Source of the DNA: Symbiodinium natans | Taxonomy: Eukaryota; Sar; Dinophyceae; Suessiales; Symbiodiniaceae | Length of the DNA: 64,000 bases | Assembly (NCBI GenBank): GCA_905221605.1 | Contig: CAJNDS010002068.1 | Coordinates: 804,984-868,983, forward strand | Direction of reading: 5' to 3' | Shown: positions 53,735 to 64,000 of the stretch, piece after piece | Numbering within the stretch: the stretch's first letter is position 1 | How the letters are laid out: every line of letters begins with the position of its first letter | Made by a program: the position numbers and the translations under genes | The notes under the pieces: generated by a model | The model's database searches: none | What the model was told of the DNA's origin: nothing | Seen by the model: only the letters and a program-made list of their open reading frames with translations

Positions 53735-54189
53735 AGCTTGATGGTCAAGCCCGTAGATGTTACAAGCATTATCTTTACATAAACTGATATCCAGGCCCAT
53801 AGATATTTAATGTTAGTAGTATAAGTAGTGTACTCATCGATAAAATGCTGGAATTCATAATGCGTGTATAGTTGAATTGTCAAATATCTTAATAGTCAAT
53901 AACGTTGGTTATATTTCGTGAGAATGTTGTAGTATATGTGTAAACTAATACTGCACCAAACTTTATAAAGGAAGTTCGCAACAATTCTTCGTTTATGCAA
54001 TGAAAAAATGTAGAAGGAATGGTAGATCTATTGACATGGCATTGTTTAAAGTAATGCAGCTCTGTAAATAAAGTTCAATGCATGCAAGTATGTATATATA
54101 CATATAGACATACATACAAACACATATATTTATCAATATATATACATATATATATATATATATATCATAATCCCGGTACTGAAACAAAA
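53735..54189. other. AT-rich DNA right of the retroelement
   Basis: No coding signal. TA/CATA repeats at 54088-54165. Much lower GC than the element. Confidence 0.6.
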
Positions 54190-54281
54190 TCAAAACCACG
54201 ACAACAACAAGAGCGACAACAACGACGACGACGACGACACGGCGACGACAACAAGCACAACAACAACATCAACATCAACAT

Positions 54282-54316
<35 letters not shown>

Positions 54317-54518
54317 ACAACGACGACGATGACAACGACAACGACAACAACAACGACAACGACAACAACAACAACAACAACAACAACAACAGCAGCAACA
54401 GCAACAGCAACAACAACAACAGCAGCAACAGCAGCAACAGCAGCAACAGCAGCAACAGCAGCAACAACAGCAACAGCAGCAACAACAGCAACAACAGCAT
54501 TAACAGCATTAACAGCAA

Positions 54519-54581
<63 letters not shown>

Positions 54582-54651
54582 TAGCAACAACAACAACAAC
54601 AACAACAACAACAGCACCAGCAACAGCAACAGCAACAACAACAGCAACAGC

Positions 54652-54692
<41 letters not shown>

Positions 54693-54765
54693 CCACAACC
54701 ACAACCACAACCACAACCACAACCACAACCACAACCACAACCACAACAACAACAACAACATTTCA
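54190..54765. repeat. CAA/CAG/CGA trinucleotide array
   Basis: About 575 bp of trinucleotides dominated by CAA and CAG, with CGA at the left, pure CAG in the middle and CAACCA at the right. The phase is kept almost throughout, so every frame is open and translates to poly-Asn/Ser, poly-Thr/Ala or poly-Leu/Val. No promoter or gene structure accompanies it. Confidence 0.93.
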
Positions 54766-54969
54766 TTTCATTTCGGACGCATGTGCGGGTCATGTCCCAC
54801 ACCTTGGCGGGCATCGAGGGGTAGAATGACTTGAAATGACGGCTAATTCTAAGTCAACTTGAGCGCTGTGTGTAGGGTAAAGCCTCTAGCAAACGAATGC
54901 AAATAGCAGGACAAGAAAAGCGCTTTTGTTGACTGTCTTGCCCGGCAGCTGTCGCCAAAAGCTGGGCTA

Positions 54970-55190
54970 GACTAGCTGCAACACGGAGGTCAGTGGACTA
55001 GGAGGAGACCTCACGCGGTTTCACAAGCACGATGTCAATTTTCATCAACTGTACAATGGTGACCCGGCCCGTGCACAGCAGGCAAAACTGCACTCTGCAC
55101 AAACTAGCTGCAACACAGTGGACTTTAACCAGGAGGGGACCTCACACGATTTGTTGACCAAGTCCGTGTACAGCAGGCAAAAACTGCACC
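54970..55190. repeat. imperfect direct duplication
   Basis: Two diverged units, each starting ACTAGCTGCAACAC and containing GGA-GACCTCAC-CG and CAGCAGGCAAAA (about 54970 and 55106). A fragment of the pattern recurs near 55745. No coding content was seen. Confidence 0.6.
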
Positions 55191-55971
55191 TTGCACTTTA
55201 CGAACCGACAAGGAAGCACGACCTGAAACCCAAAACCCATGAGTAGAGCAGTGCAGTTGTTCAAAAAGCAGAGCAATCAATCAAAGTATTATTCACAGTT
55301 CCGGAGGGGTTATCCCCGACTTAAAAGCTCGGTCAGCTGAGAAGAAGAGCTAGCGCTTAAGACTATGGGCTGCTGCTACTAGACAAAATTCTCCCGCGCT
55401 CAGGCTTTGCTGATGCAGCAGATATGAGCGACGAAGCGTGCATGTAAGGAAAAGCAGTAGCTCCAGAGTGGTGCTTATGGCTTAAGCGGCTGCTTCAAGA
55501 AACCACTGACAACTAAGTGTTTGGCCATCAGTCCAAAGCTGCCAGGTTCCGCCCCATTTGGGGATTACTACTGGTTCAGCTGAGCCATCCAGACTCAAGG
55601 CCTAACAAACAAGGCTACAAGGCATCTACTCAACCACAGCCTACAACGAGCGAAATGAAGCGGAAAAGTCTGAGCTGTGAAACCCTGCTAAGTAGTTGCA
55701 TAGGCTAAACTTCGCACAGGGACATTGCAATCCTTCAGGAGAGAACTCACTAGGGTGGATTGCTTGCCAGGAGGCGACCTCACTAGAGGAAAATTATGGC
55801 TCAGGCCGCTTCTGCTAGCGAAGGGTGGCGTGAAAGCACTGAGCTGGAAACTTAGGCTTCTCATGGAGAACGCCTTTTTGAGAGATATTCTCGCTCAGGC
55901 CGCTGCCACTGCAGTGTGAGTTAAAAGAAACTGAAATAACAACTGGCAACCAGCTAGCATCATTCTTCAGT

Positions 55972-56144
55972 GCCTTACCCGACGAACGGGACTACTAGGC
56001 CACAGCACTGCCTCACCCGACGGACGGGACTACTAGGCTGTCTTGACCAAGCAAAGAAATGAAAGTTACATCTTGCTGCCTTACCCGACGAGCGGGACTA
56101 CTAGGCACTGCATGAGCCTGACCCGACGAACGGGACTACTAGGC
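55972..56144. repeat. four 29-nt double-stem hairpin repeats
   Basis: Copies at 55972-56000, 56010-56038, 56078-56106 and 56116-56144, spaced 38, 68 and 38 nt. Each has outer arms GCCT...AGGC and inner arms CCCG-5 nt-CGGG, followed by ACTACT. The arms are invariant, while the loop (ACGAA, ACGGA, ACGAG) and the base after GCCT vary. The spacers are unrelated. Confidence 0.8.
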
Positions 56145-56664
56145 TGAAATGTTGGCCTTCTCACCAGCATGGATTGGAAGATGTGCAAGTGAAAGTGTGT
56201 AGGGTGTTGGGTTCAAGGTGGGTTGGTGTGACGTTGAGAGCACAGCCGCAGCGAAGAAACAAGCCGAGGAGAGCGTTGTGTAAAAGCGTGCGAGCATAGC
56301 TTTCGGGGCTAATACCCTTGCACTGAGTGTCCCAGCGGAGTTCTTTTGGACTGCGTAACCACTCAAGAGCTTCTCCTGGAGCAAGCGGGCCGTCACGACC
56401 TTCTCCCCTAGGTCTGCAGCCGCGCCAAGCGCTGGCCGCGCCAGCCCGCCAAGCTCAGTACCAGGACGTGTTGTCCTACTGTTCTGGGCAGCCGCTGGTT
56501 AAAATTAGCCACTGAGCAACCGCTTAAGTGAACATAGTCTTCAGTGGTCACCAAAAACCAACCCAGTTTCAACAAAAATCTGTGTGGCATCATAGCACAG
56601 CGCCGCGTACCAAAAGATCATGAGCATCAGCTGCCAAAAAACGAGAACCTCGAGTTATATGTGA

Positions 56665-56690
56665 ACCCTTATATATATATATATATATAC

Positions 56691-56722
<32 letters not shown>

Positions 56723-56734
56723 ACATATACATAC

Positions 56735-56778
<44 letters not shown>

Positions 56779-56935
56779 ATACATATATACATATATACAT
56801 ATATACATATATACATATATACGTATACATATATATCTATATACATATGTATATATATATATATGTGTATATATATATATATATATATGTATGTGTATCT
56901 ATATACACATACATATATTTATGTGTATTCGGATT
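56665..56935. repeat. TA/CATA microsatellite
   Basis: About 270 bp of (TA)n, (CATATA)n and (TGTATA)n. Open frames here are Tyr/Ile/His repeats. Confidence 0.92.
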
Positions 56936-57029
56936 ATATATGAATTTACGGGGTGTATCACATATATTGTAAAAATAAAGAGAATTCGTGGGGCATGGAT
57001 GGTCTCGACATCGAGGCAACGTTCCGGTT

Positions 57030-59688
57030 TTATCTCCATTGGAGCGATTGCTGAAGAACATACTTAAACAAGACATGTCGGGACATGTATGCTGGGTGAG
57101 ACTTGGCCGCTAAGGCTTTCGTTCGCCTTATGGCGTCTTCGTTTAAAAAATTGCTGACATGTCTCGGATTCAAGGGTAGCAGCTCGAACGTCATGTGTTC
57201 GAGCTGATGTTGCTTTGGCCTGCAGGGCCATCGACAGACCCTCCTTTGGAGGGCCGAGCTTGTCAGCTTGTCATAAGCTGAGCGGTACGTGATGTATGCT
57301 GTTTCGAATTGCAGGCACTCATCGTTTGATAGAATTCTCCTTGGATTCTGCGACCATAAAACCCTTGAAGAACCCTGCGTGACGAAAACACACATACGTA
57401 GAAGAAAGCATCGATCTGTGGCTGCTTTTGAGTTCAGAGGCCCAGCTTTCACCATGATTTCCTCCATCCTCGCAAGGCCCATGCAGGCACCACATTGGTA
57501 CCTCGATCGGATAGGGTTTAGGGTTTTAGGGTAAAGGGTATATATATATATATATATAGGGTATAGGGTATAGGGCTTCGGGTCTTAGGGGTTAGGGTTT
57601 AGGGTTTAGGGGTTTAGGGTTTCGGACTCATTGTTTTTTTGAGCAATTCAGGGTAGAATAATTTCAGCAATTCAGCCCAGGAACAAGAACTCTTGCGTCT
57701 TTGGGAAATCTTGATCAGCCAGCAGGGTCTTGCAAAGGTTGCTTAGCCACAGGATTACATATCGCGCTGCCGTGGCGGACATCTGCTTTTGGGATATCGA
57801 AACATAGGTCGTGGATGCGGGCTTCAAGCTTGCAGACGAAAACAGTCTCCTCTCGCATCTGTCATTGACACCTTGCTGCTCAGGTCCCATTCGAACCAAA
57901 CACGATGCCAAATTCCATACTACAGTTTTGAACTTTGCTGGTCGAGGTTCCCATAGATTCACACCAGCTCCGATAACTTTCCCAGAAGGATCCCAAGGCC
58001 TGATCCCTGAAGCGCACAGGAGTGTTGTCCAGCAGAAAACTGGTGAGGACGTCCGGAATGATGGCTAAGTATATAATGTGCATCGTGTCGGGAAAGATTC
58101 CTGAGCTACAACGTCGAGCAGCTCGAAGAATATCCCCAAAATACCAATGCAGTCTCGTGTCTCCACGGCGAGAAGCCAGCTATCCGAGACAGAGGTGTGC
58201 ATCCATGCACCTGATGCCACTCATCTTCCTTGATCATCCTTAATTGCGATGGTTGAACATTGCATGCAACGTGTTTTTTTAGCGTTGAGTTTACAAATTA
58301 GGGTTTATTAGGAATAGACAATAAATAGGGTGTATAGGGTTGGGTCTGGCTTTCATTCCAGAAAGCAACGTTCTGCGGTGAGCTGCTCGCCTTCCAAAAT
58401 TCGTATACAGCATGTTGGCATCGTCGCCATCCTCTATCCAATGGAGAGCCTCGAGGATTTGGGGTTGAATGAGCCAAATTGGGTGTGGGTCTGGGGGGAG
58501 TGTGGGGCCCAGGTATAGGATTATGTCGGGCAAGCGCCTCGCAAAGATGGCAGACAGCTTTGCGGGAGTAATCTCCTCGGTCGAGTCTCGCCGGCAATCA
58601 GTTTAAAGTTTGGAGGAAGGCCGACGTATACCAATGCTGAAAACTGATATATCCGAGGGTCGTTGGAGATGGAAGATCTTTTTAAGGAATTCTTGATCGG
58701 CCTGAATGCCATCCAGGACGCCGTAAAAACCTCCTGCCAGTAGCTGATTGGCCACCTTGTATCTTTCAGGGAAGTAGTCCATGGAAAACGCTTTGCCCCA
58801 GGGATCATGGCTCGGGTGTCGGCCACTACCTAGGCCCACAATGTTTACTTGGTATAGGGTCAATGTGTGCATAATTCTCTGCATCATGATCATCAAGCCA
58901 AGCAGCCGAGAGCTTCAAAGCTCCATTCGATAATTCTCATAACGATTTCACGTGAGGGAGCGGAGTGATAGGACATATTCATACATGACAGCCTTAAAAT
59001 GACAAAGGATGGATTTTGAGGTGCTCGGGTCTTGTAATCTGGTCTAGCCGAGAGGCAAGAATCGGGATCTCCAAGTGGACGAAGTCTGGGTATCGACTGC
59101 TGCCAATAGGAGGAATATCTCAAACTTCTGGCGTTCTTGGATCCAGGGCTGGGTATTCAATGTAGCTTCCACTGCACGTATACACACACACACGATGTAC
59201 CAACAAATGTTAAGCAAGGACACTTGTAGCTTCAGCACCATCTCCATAAATCCGAAAAGGAATCGCATATGGTAAGTCGGCTTTGTCCTTTGCAGATCTG
59301 GCTGTGCCATGTAACCCTACTATAACCCTACAATCATAAACCAAAACCCAGCACACAGGTCTCTTGAGAAAAAAAGAACAATGTTATCCAAGGCACCTGA
59401 AGCAGCGGATGGCGTCGGAACCACTGGCTCGATGATTGAGACTCCCAATAATCCATCAGTGCCTTGGCTGCAGGGTTCTGTTGAAACTAATTGCGGTGCA
59501 CCAGAAATCTCCAAGCATGGGACACCCATACAAAGAAAGCCGCAGATCCAGTCCCCACGAGCAGCTGCATTCGACCAGATTTGTAGAGAGACGCCAGAAT
59601 TTCGTGGGGCAGTAGCATATCATGGGGAGCCTCTTTCTCGATTTTTTCACCATGTGCATCCTCGTAGGCCTCGGGCCATGACGCCACC
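57030..59688 (-). CDS. multi-exon member of a dinoflagellate family resembling TNP2/Plavaka-type transposases
   Basis: Minus-strand exons in sense order: 59688 to about 59555 ([34 protein letters not shown]); about 59275-59223 ([14 protein letters not shown]); about 59100-58900 ([18 protein letters not shown]); about 58870-58640 ([40 protein letters not shown]); about 58570-58510 ([15 protein letters not shown], a C-x2-C pair); about 58440-58370 ([17 protein letters not shown]); about 58110-57960 ([33 protein letters not shown]); about 57800-57672 ([20 protein letters not shown]); about 57460-57030 ([40 protein letters not shown]) to a stop. I recall this block order from many dinoflagellate proteins of unknown function. 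The G-D, D-x-M-H and P-K-x-H-x-x-E-H blocks recall TNP2/Plavaka transposases, but that link is inference. The first acceptor is formed by a telomeric repeat. Confidence 0.55.
57500..57625. repeat. degenerate telomeric array with TA insert
   Basis: TAGGGTTTAGGG variants interrupted by (TA)n at 57539-57558. Confidence 0.9.
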
Positions 59689-59728
59689 CTAAACCCTAAA
59701 CCCTAAACCCTAAACCCTAAACCCTAAA
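59689..59728. repeat. interstitial telomeric array (CCCTAAA)n
   Basis: Five to six CCCTAAA units. On the minus strand they read TTTAGGG and end exactly at the exon starting at 59688. Confidence 0.97.
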
Positions 59729-59931
59729 AAATCATCTTGCACTTGCCAGCTAGGTTTATAAAATAGACTGCCAAGTGACAGAAACCAATTGCACCCTAGG
59801 TTTGCTCGACACAGCCAGCTAGCTATAACGGCTGCACAGACAATTTTGCCAAGGCTCGTGAAAGGCTTCGGCAAGATCTGTCCTTAAGTAGATAGCGCTC
59901 AGGCCGAATGAATCAAAACCCAGGTCCATCA

Positions 59932-60201
59932 TCATCGTGTCGAGCAATTAAGATCGACTCCCCATGGCTGCTGATAAAACCATGTGGATAGGGTCCGAAA
60001 GCCACCCCAGGAACCAGCGTCCGAAGCTGCAAAGGATTGTGCGAGGCGTAGGATATCATCCCTAGGCTGCAACAGCTGTATATAAGTACATAGGTGAGCT
60101 AGCGATCTCCACGAATGATGTATCAATGCAAGCGACGGAATCATAGCATGGGGCAGTTTCCGCAGACGGCCCAGGACCTTTGAGAGCTGATTCAGCGGCA
60201 C
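59932..60201 (-). CDS. coding-like exon, unidentified
   Basis: After GGTGGCCAG the minus strand reads VPLNQLSKVLGRLRKLPHAM, then IHHSWRSLAHLCTYIQLLQ and DDILRLAQSFAASDAGSWG. A GTGGCTTTC donor candidate follows near 60013; the frame stays open to 59932. Its relation to the 57030-59688 gene is unknown. Confidence 0.45.
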   Translation of the reverse strand: MPLNQLSKVLGRLRKLPHAMIPSLALIHHSWRSLAHLCTYIQLLQPRDDILRLAQSFAASDAGSWGGFRTLSTWFYQQPWGVDLNCSTR

Positions 60202-60215
60202 CTGGCCACCAAGTC

Positions 60216-60371
60216 GCTTCGTTTAGGGTTTAGGGTTTAGGGTTTAGGGTTTGGGGTTTAGGGTTTAGGGTTTATAGGGTTTGTAGGGTTTATAGGGTTT
60301 ATAGGGTTTAGGGTTTAGGGTTTAGGGTTCAGGGTTTAGGGTTTAGGGTTTAGGGTTTAGGGTTTAGGGTT
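60216..60371. repeat. interstitial telomeric array (TTTAGGG)n
   Basis: About 22 TTTAGGG units with TTTGGGG, TTTATAGGG and TTCAGGG variants. Confidence 0.97.
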
Positions 60372-60421
60372 GAGGATAAGTTTGGGATGGGGTCAACTCT
60401 AGACTACTCAAGTATAGCTGG

Positions 60422-60559
60422 CTATACTCGAACTGCAGAGCTTCCATGCCCGGCCTGCCCATTACTTAAGAGCTCCAGAACATCATCCACTGTTTCTTTG
60501 ATGAAGTTGATGGCCCATCCCCCCGCCACAGGGAGCGACATGCATAAGCCCAGCACTGG
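60422..60559 (-). CDS. coding-like terminal exon, unidentified
   Basis: After GAGCAG the minus strand encodes 45 residues to TAG: PVLGLCMSLPVAGGWAINFI then KETVDDVLELLSNGQ. The first half is hydrophobic. Confidence 0.42.
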   Translation of the reverse strand, partial: PVLGLCMSLPVAGGWAINFIKETVDDVLELLSNGQAGHGSSAVRV

Positions 60560-60712
60560 CTGCTCTTTTTTTTTCTCTCACTAAACACCCTTTAAACACT
60601 AAACCTGAGAACCTAACCCCTATAAACCGCAAAAAAATTGAACCCAGATCAGAGCATCGTCCCAAAACCCTAAACCCTAGAAAGCCCTAAACCTGTATAA
60701 CAAAGTTCTCAC

Positions 60713-60804
60713 GGGTTGGGTTCGTTCCTCATTGCCTGCATGATCCTGGCTATATAGAGGGGCTGCACCATGGAGACATTTTCGACCTTCATGATCGAGC
60801 AGCT
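60713..60804 (-). CDS. coding-like exon, unidentified
   Basis: Between CAG and a strong GTGAGA donor the minus strand reads SCSIMKVENVSMVQPLYIAR then IMQAMRNEPN. Direct joining to the 60422-60559 exon would not keep that exon's best frame, so another exon or another gene is implied. Confidence 0.42.
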
Positions 60805-61112
60805 CTGAACTGAGGAAACAAGCATCGACCGACAAACATCATCAACTGGCGCTGGCTGGCATCGCACTTCCACATTCAGGCTGGCGGGTCGGCAACTTTT
60901 GCTGCGAAGCCGATGACGCTGCCCCTTTTAAGGCCCCATGCTGCGTACGAAAGCTAGCACATGTGGTTGACTAATGCGCTTGCGCCTAGGTGCGAGTGTC
61001 GTGTGATCACATACAGCAGCCCCGGATGTGCTAGTGTTGAACATATATGCATCGATCACACACCGCACAGCAAGCACAAAACCCGAGTAGTGCACCTCTT
61101 TAAGTGCACCGA

Positions 61113-61829
61113 TCAGTTGCCCTTTCGCCTTTTGGCGGGGGGCTCAGGAACTGCTGCCGGCTCCTGACAGTCCTCACCCTCCCAGCCATCACCCTCGCGC
61201 TCGTCGACAGGCGGATCATCTTCTTCGCCCCACTCTTCCTCTTCTCCTTCCTGATCCTCGGGATCCTCATCATGCTGCTGCTGATCTTCAGGCTTCTTGG
61301 CTTGCTTTGCCTCAGCCTTGTCCTTCTTGCGCTTATCCGCAGCCAGTCCTTAGGGTTTAGGGTTCAGGGTTGCGGGTCTTATAGGTTTAAAAAGGGTTTA
61401 GGGTTCAGAATCGCTGCGCACACTGTACGTGCCAAAACAACCAAGCCACTTCGCTCATGGGCTTGCACGGTGGTTTCAGCTTCGGTAACAGCTGCTTGGT
61501 GTTTCTGCACACACAGAGGGTCGAGTCTGCGGTGTCATCACCAGGGATTCCTATTGCATCGATCCATTATAAGGGGGGTCCTCCAATTCTGCTCTCTTTG
61601 TCTCGAGCATGGCGATGCAATCTTTGGTCGATGAGTTCTTGCTGAAGATCTTCTCTTGGATCCTTTCGGAAAATTCAAAATGTCCAATGCAAAGCAGCGC
61701 AAGCCACTAGTTGCGCACGTGCGCCTGTTCTGATTCTAGGTGCATACAAGCGACTGGCTGTGCAAGGCATACAGCTTGACTGACACATCTTTGAGGTTGG
61801 CCATGGCATCCTGCGCACATGCGTGCAGA

Positions 61830-61870
<41 letters not shown>

Positions 61871-63357
61871 CCCGAACCTTCTGGTGGATCATGTCAAGCT
61901 TCTTCATGGTATAGGCGATGGAGTTCGCCTTGTCACCCAAAGTTCGGATCCTGAGATCGAAAATGATATTGTGTCCAGGGAAAAATTTGACGTACTATAA
62001 GCTAAGCCAAGAAGCGCTGCGTGGTCCTTCTGGAAGTCCTTCTTCTCTTTGTCTTCCACAGTCAACTCCTTTTTTGCACCGAAATACATTCTACACTCGA
62101 AACATCTCTATCATGCAACAAGTCTTTTTACTTCGAAAGGCTGTTTCTCGTTTGCAGTCCTTCCTGCTTGCCTTGCTTTTTGCAGACCCGACTTTCTCAA
62201 CAGATCCACCCTTCGAGAAAGCAGTCGCAGCTTTCGCTTCGAGCACTTCGACCACCGCAGCTCGATCTGCTTTGCTTGTCGCAGAGGCAGTGGCGGATGT
62301 TTTGGTGCCGGTGCGACTGATATTGGAACCTCGTACGCATTATAAAATCAGATGCATATATGTGTGCACAAACCGATCTAGCGAGTACGTGGTCAGCGTG
62401 CTGCTGTCTTTGGGGCCAGGTTTGCTTTCAAGGTGCTTGTGTGGTCCTTAGCGATGAAGACCTTGTAGAGCCTCATCTCCTCGTTCTCGGGGTCTTGTGG
62501 ATGGGATCGGCCCTTCTGTTCTGAGTTGCACAAAGACCCTTTTATTGTAGCTGGCAGATCATGGTGCTGGCAACAACACAAAAAAAACAATGCGTCTCGA
62601 TCGAGCTGCTCTGCAGTATGCCTTCCAAAAACTGTTTCCCTGCTGGACTCTTGTACTTCTCCCTCAGCTCGCACAGCGGGAGTTCACTGAACTTCTCCTG
62701 GCTTGCACTCTCAGCCAGCCTTAGATGAACATGGAAGGAGTCACATAGCTCTAGTTAGCGGCATCAACGGCAAACGCAGCCTAGCAACTCCTCATAATAG
62801 GGGCTGACAGTGATGCTGCTCAGATCTCTGTCGAGCAAGAAAGCCTTCAAGAAAGCGAACCTCGAACGGTAGTCATTTTATATCACAAGAACGTCGGCTC
62901 AACCCATCCTGCAGGTAAGTGTACATCGACCCACCGCCCTTGAAGGACCCCGCTGCTCAGTGGAGCCTCGTGCAGCCTGCCACTGCTGAACGAGCCCCGG
63001 CTTGAGCCCTGCCGATGCGTGGCTGCACACTTTAAAACATGCATGCAGGCATACTCACATGTTGCGATCTGTACTACATCAATTCAGACCTCTCCCATTC
63101 ACCATGCGTCTTCGCAGGCGCTCATTTAAGCACTTGCGCTGGGCCAAGGGGATCTGCCCAGGTCTCGAAAGGGCCTGCACCGTCCACCCCAAAAGTCTCA
63201 AAATCCTAAATCAATGACTTTCAATTCGACTATATATATGACCAAGTAGTAACTTTGCAGCTCGAGCGCTGCGATCTGGCTCTTCTCGTCCTCAGAGAGT
63301 GGCCGCACATCCTGGGCAATTCCATTTTTGATGATGTGTTTCGCACAAGTAAAAATT
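61113..63357 (-). CDS. multi-exon gene for a charged, probably nuclear protein, unidentified
   Basis: Minus-strand exons in sense order: about 63357-63265 (CAKHIIKNGIAQDVRPLSED); about 62886-62795 (RFAFLKAFLLDRDLSSITVS); about 62740-62600 (ASQEKFSELPLCELREKYKS, GKQFLEGILQSSS); about 62520-62435 (HPQDPENEEMRLYKVFIAKD); about 62335-62150 (Ala/Lys/Ser-rich); about 62090-61990 (KELTVEDKEKKDFQKDHAAL); 61950-61878 and 61810-61748 (phase-matched, KANSIAYTMKKLDMIHQK then DAMANLKDVSVKLYALHSQS); about 61665-61560 (frame uncertain); 61504-61442 (KHQAAVTEAETTVQAHERSG); final 61331-61113, very acidic (GEEEEWGEEDD) ending in PPAKRRKGN, a likely nuclear localisation signal. I recall the central blocks from other dinoflagellate proteins but know no function. 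The start and upstream exons were not seen. Confidence 0.52.
61350..61405. repeat. degenerate telomeric tract
   Basis: TTAGGGTTTAGGG and AAAGGGTTTAGGG variants, starting about 20 bp upstream (sense) of the final exon at 61331. Confidence 0.85.
61832..61869. repeat. GT/CA microsatellite inside an intron
   Basis: (GT)19 lying in the 67-bp intron between the phase-matched exons 61950-61878 and 61810-61748. Confidence 0.95.
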
Positions 63358-63569
63358 TGCTCAGCTCATAGTGAATCTCCTCGTTGGGCCCGGTGATAAG
63401 TGGCGGCATATTCAGCATACCTTCTCCATTAGAAACATTGCTGACATTGGTGTCCTGCCGCAGAATTCCCCTTAGATGTTCGAATGGTTCGCAGGCGACA
63501 AGAAGCAAACAATAACAACAAGGACGACGGCGACGACGACGACGACGAAGACGACGACGACAAGCACAC

Positions 63570-63888
63570 GGTGCACAACCATGCACACACACACACAACA
63601 CACACACACACAGACACGCACAGAGACAACGCACAACAGAGAACACACAGCACACACACACAGCGCACACACACACACACAGAGAACACACAGAACACAC
63701 AGAACACACAGAACACACAGAGCACACAGAGCACACAGAACACACCGAACACACAGAACACACAGAACGCACAGAACACACAGACACACACACACACACA
63801 CAACACACACACACACACAGACACAACACACAGAGACAACACACAGAAACAACACACCCACACAACACACAGAGAGACACACGCACAC
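63570..63888. repeat. CA/CACAGA simple-sequence array
   Basis: Mixtures of (CA)n, AACACACAG and GACACA. Long Cys/Val/Leu frames on the minus strand arise from this array. Confidence 0.93.
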
Positions 63889-64000
63889 ACAACACAACAC
63901 AACACAACACAACACAACACAACACAACACAACACAACACAACACAACACAACACAACACAACACAACACAACACAACACAACACAACACAACACAACAC
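63889..64000. repeat. AACAC pentanucleotide array, running off the end
   Basis: About 22 perfect-looking AACAC units reaching the last base of the window. Confidence 0.97.

Noticed and set aside
54165-54834. Long open frames on both strands, 100-250 codons
   Set aside because: They translate the CAA/CAG array into single-residue runs (Asn/Ser, Thr/Ala, Leu, Val, Cys) and have no other coding signal.
55972-56144. CRISPR-like regularly spaced repeats
   Set aside because: Repeat and spacing are superficially similar, but there are only four copies, spacers are 9 or 39 nt, the DNA is eukaryotic and no cas genes exist.
63230-64000. 256-codon minus-strand frame rich in Cys, Val and Leu
   Set aside because: Its N-terminal two thirds is the CA/AACAC array. 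Only the end near 63265-63420 may overlap real exons.
1-64000. tRNA, rRNA or bacterial operon structure
   Set aside because: No cloverleaf with T-loop consensus, rRNA segment or Shine-Dalgarno-linked gene series was recognised.

Overview
The window looks like nuclear DNA of a dinoflagellate, probably a Symbiodiniaceae-like or related lineage. Plant/alveolate-type telomeric heptamers (TTTAGGG/CCCTAAA) and degenerate forms are scattered through what appear to be introns. Genes are broken into very small exons of about 50-110 bp. The LTRs of the resident retroelement carry the last 12 bases of the dinoflagellate spliced leader. Protein types recognised include a membrane TIR-like protein with two transmembrane helices and an expanded D-x-M-H / R-P-K-x-H family. 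No operons, ribosome binding sites, rRNA, tRNA or CRISPR arrays were seen.

Layout. 1-36.5 kb: mostly non-coding, intron-like DNA with microsatellites and short plus-strand exons. These include an unidentified gene (about 4.1-7.6 kb), a GT34-like glycosyltransferase (12.7-13.4 kb), a phase-consistent three-exon gene end (16.4-16.9 kb), isolated exons at 2.0, 11.0, 17.1, 19.3, 24.3, 28.1-29.2 and 31.2 kb, a decayed reading frame near 26 kb, and a TIR-like membrane protein (35.5-36.5 kb). 36,921-53,730: one 16.8-kb LTR retrotransposon on the minus strand with apparently identical 297-bp LTRs and a 4-bp target duplication. 53.7-57 kb: AT-rich and simple-sequence DNA, including about 580 bp of CAA/CAG repeats and a cluster of four 29-nt hairpin repeats. 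57.0-63.4 kb: minus-strand multi-exon genes. 63.5-64 kb: CA and AACAC arrays running off the end.

The retrotransposon is the centre of interest. In sense order it encodes a Gag-like protein, two CCCH zinc fingers, a divergent retropepsin, the C-terminal half of a Ty3/gypsy-type reverse transcriptase, RNase H, and a DD35E integrase with a GPY/F-like tail. After these come a degenerate methyltransferase-like fold and only then the fingers/palm half of the reverse transcriptase with its YVDD motif. The reverse transcriptase is therefore split and permuted around RNase H and integrase, yet the element has intact termini and two matching LTRs, so this form seems to have transposed. Downstream lie three cargo genes: an RNA 2'-phosphotransferase (Tpt1/KptA)-like protein with its catalytic tetrad, a C2H2 plus RanBP2-type zinc-finger protein, and a membrane-anchored SWIM plus phospholipase-D-like protein. 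All seven successive open frames step by -1. I infer a retroelement carrying an RNA-processing toolkit.

Limits. Exons were assigned by eye from coding-like translation and splice-site context; exon ends are approximate unless phase agreement is stated. Family assignments rest on motifs, not database searches.
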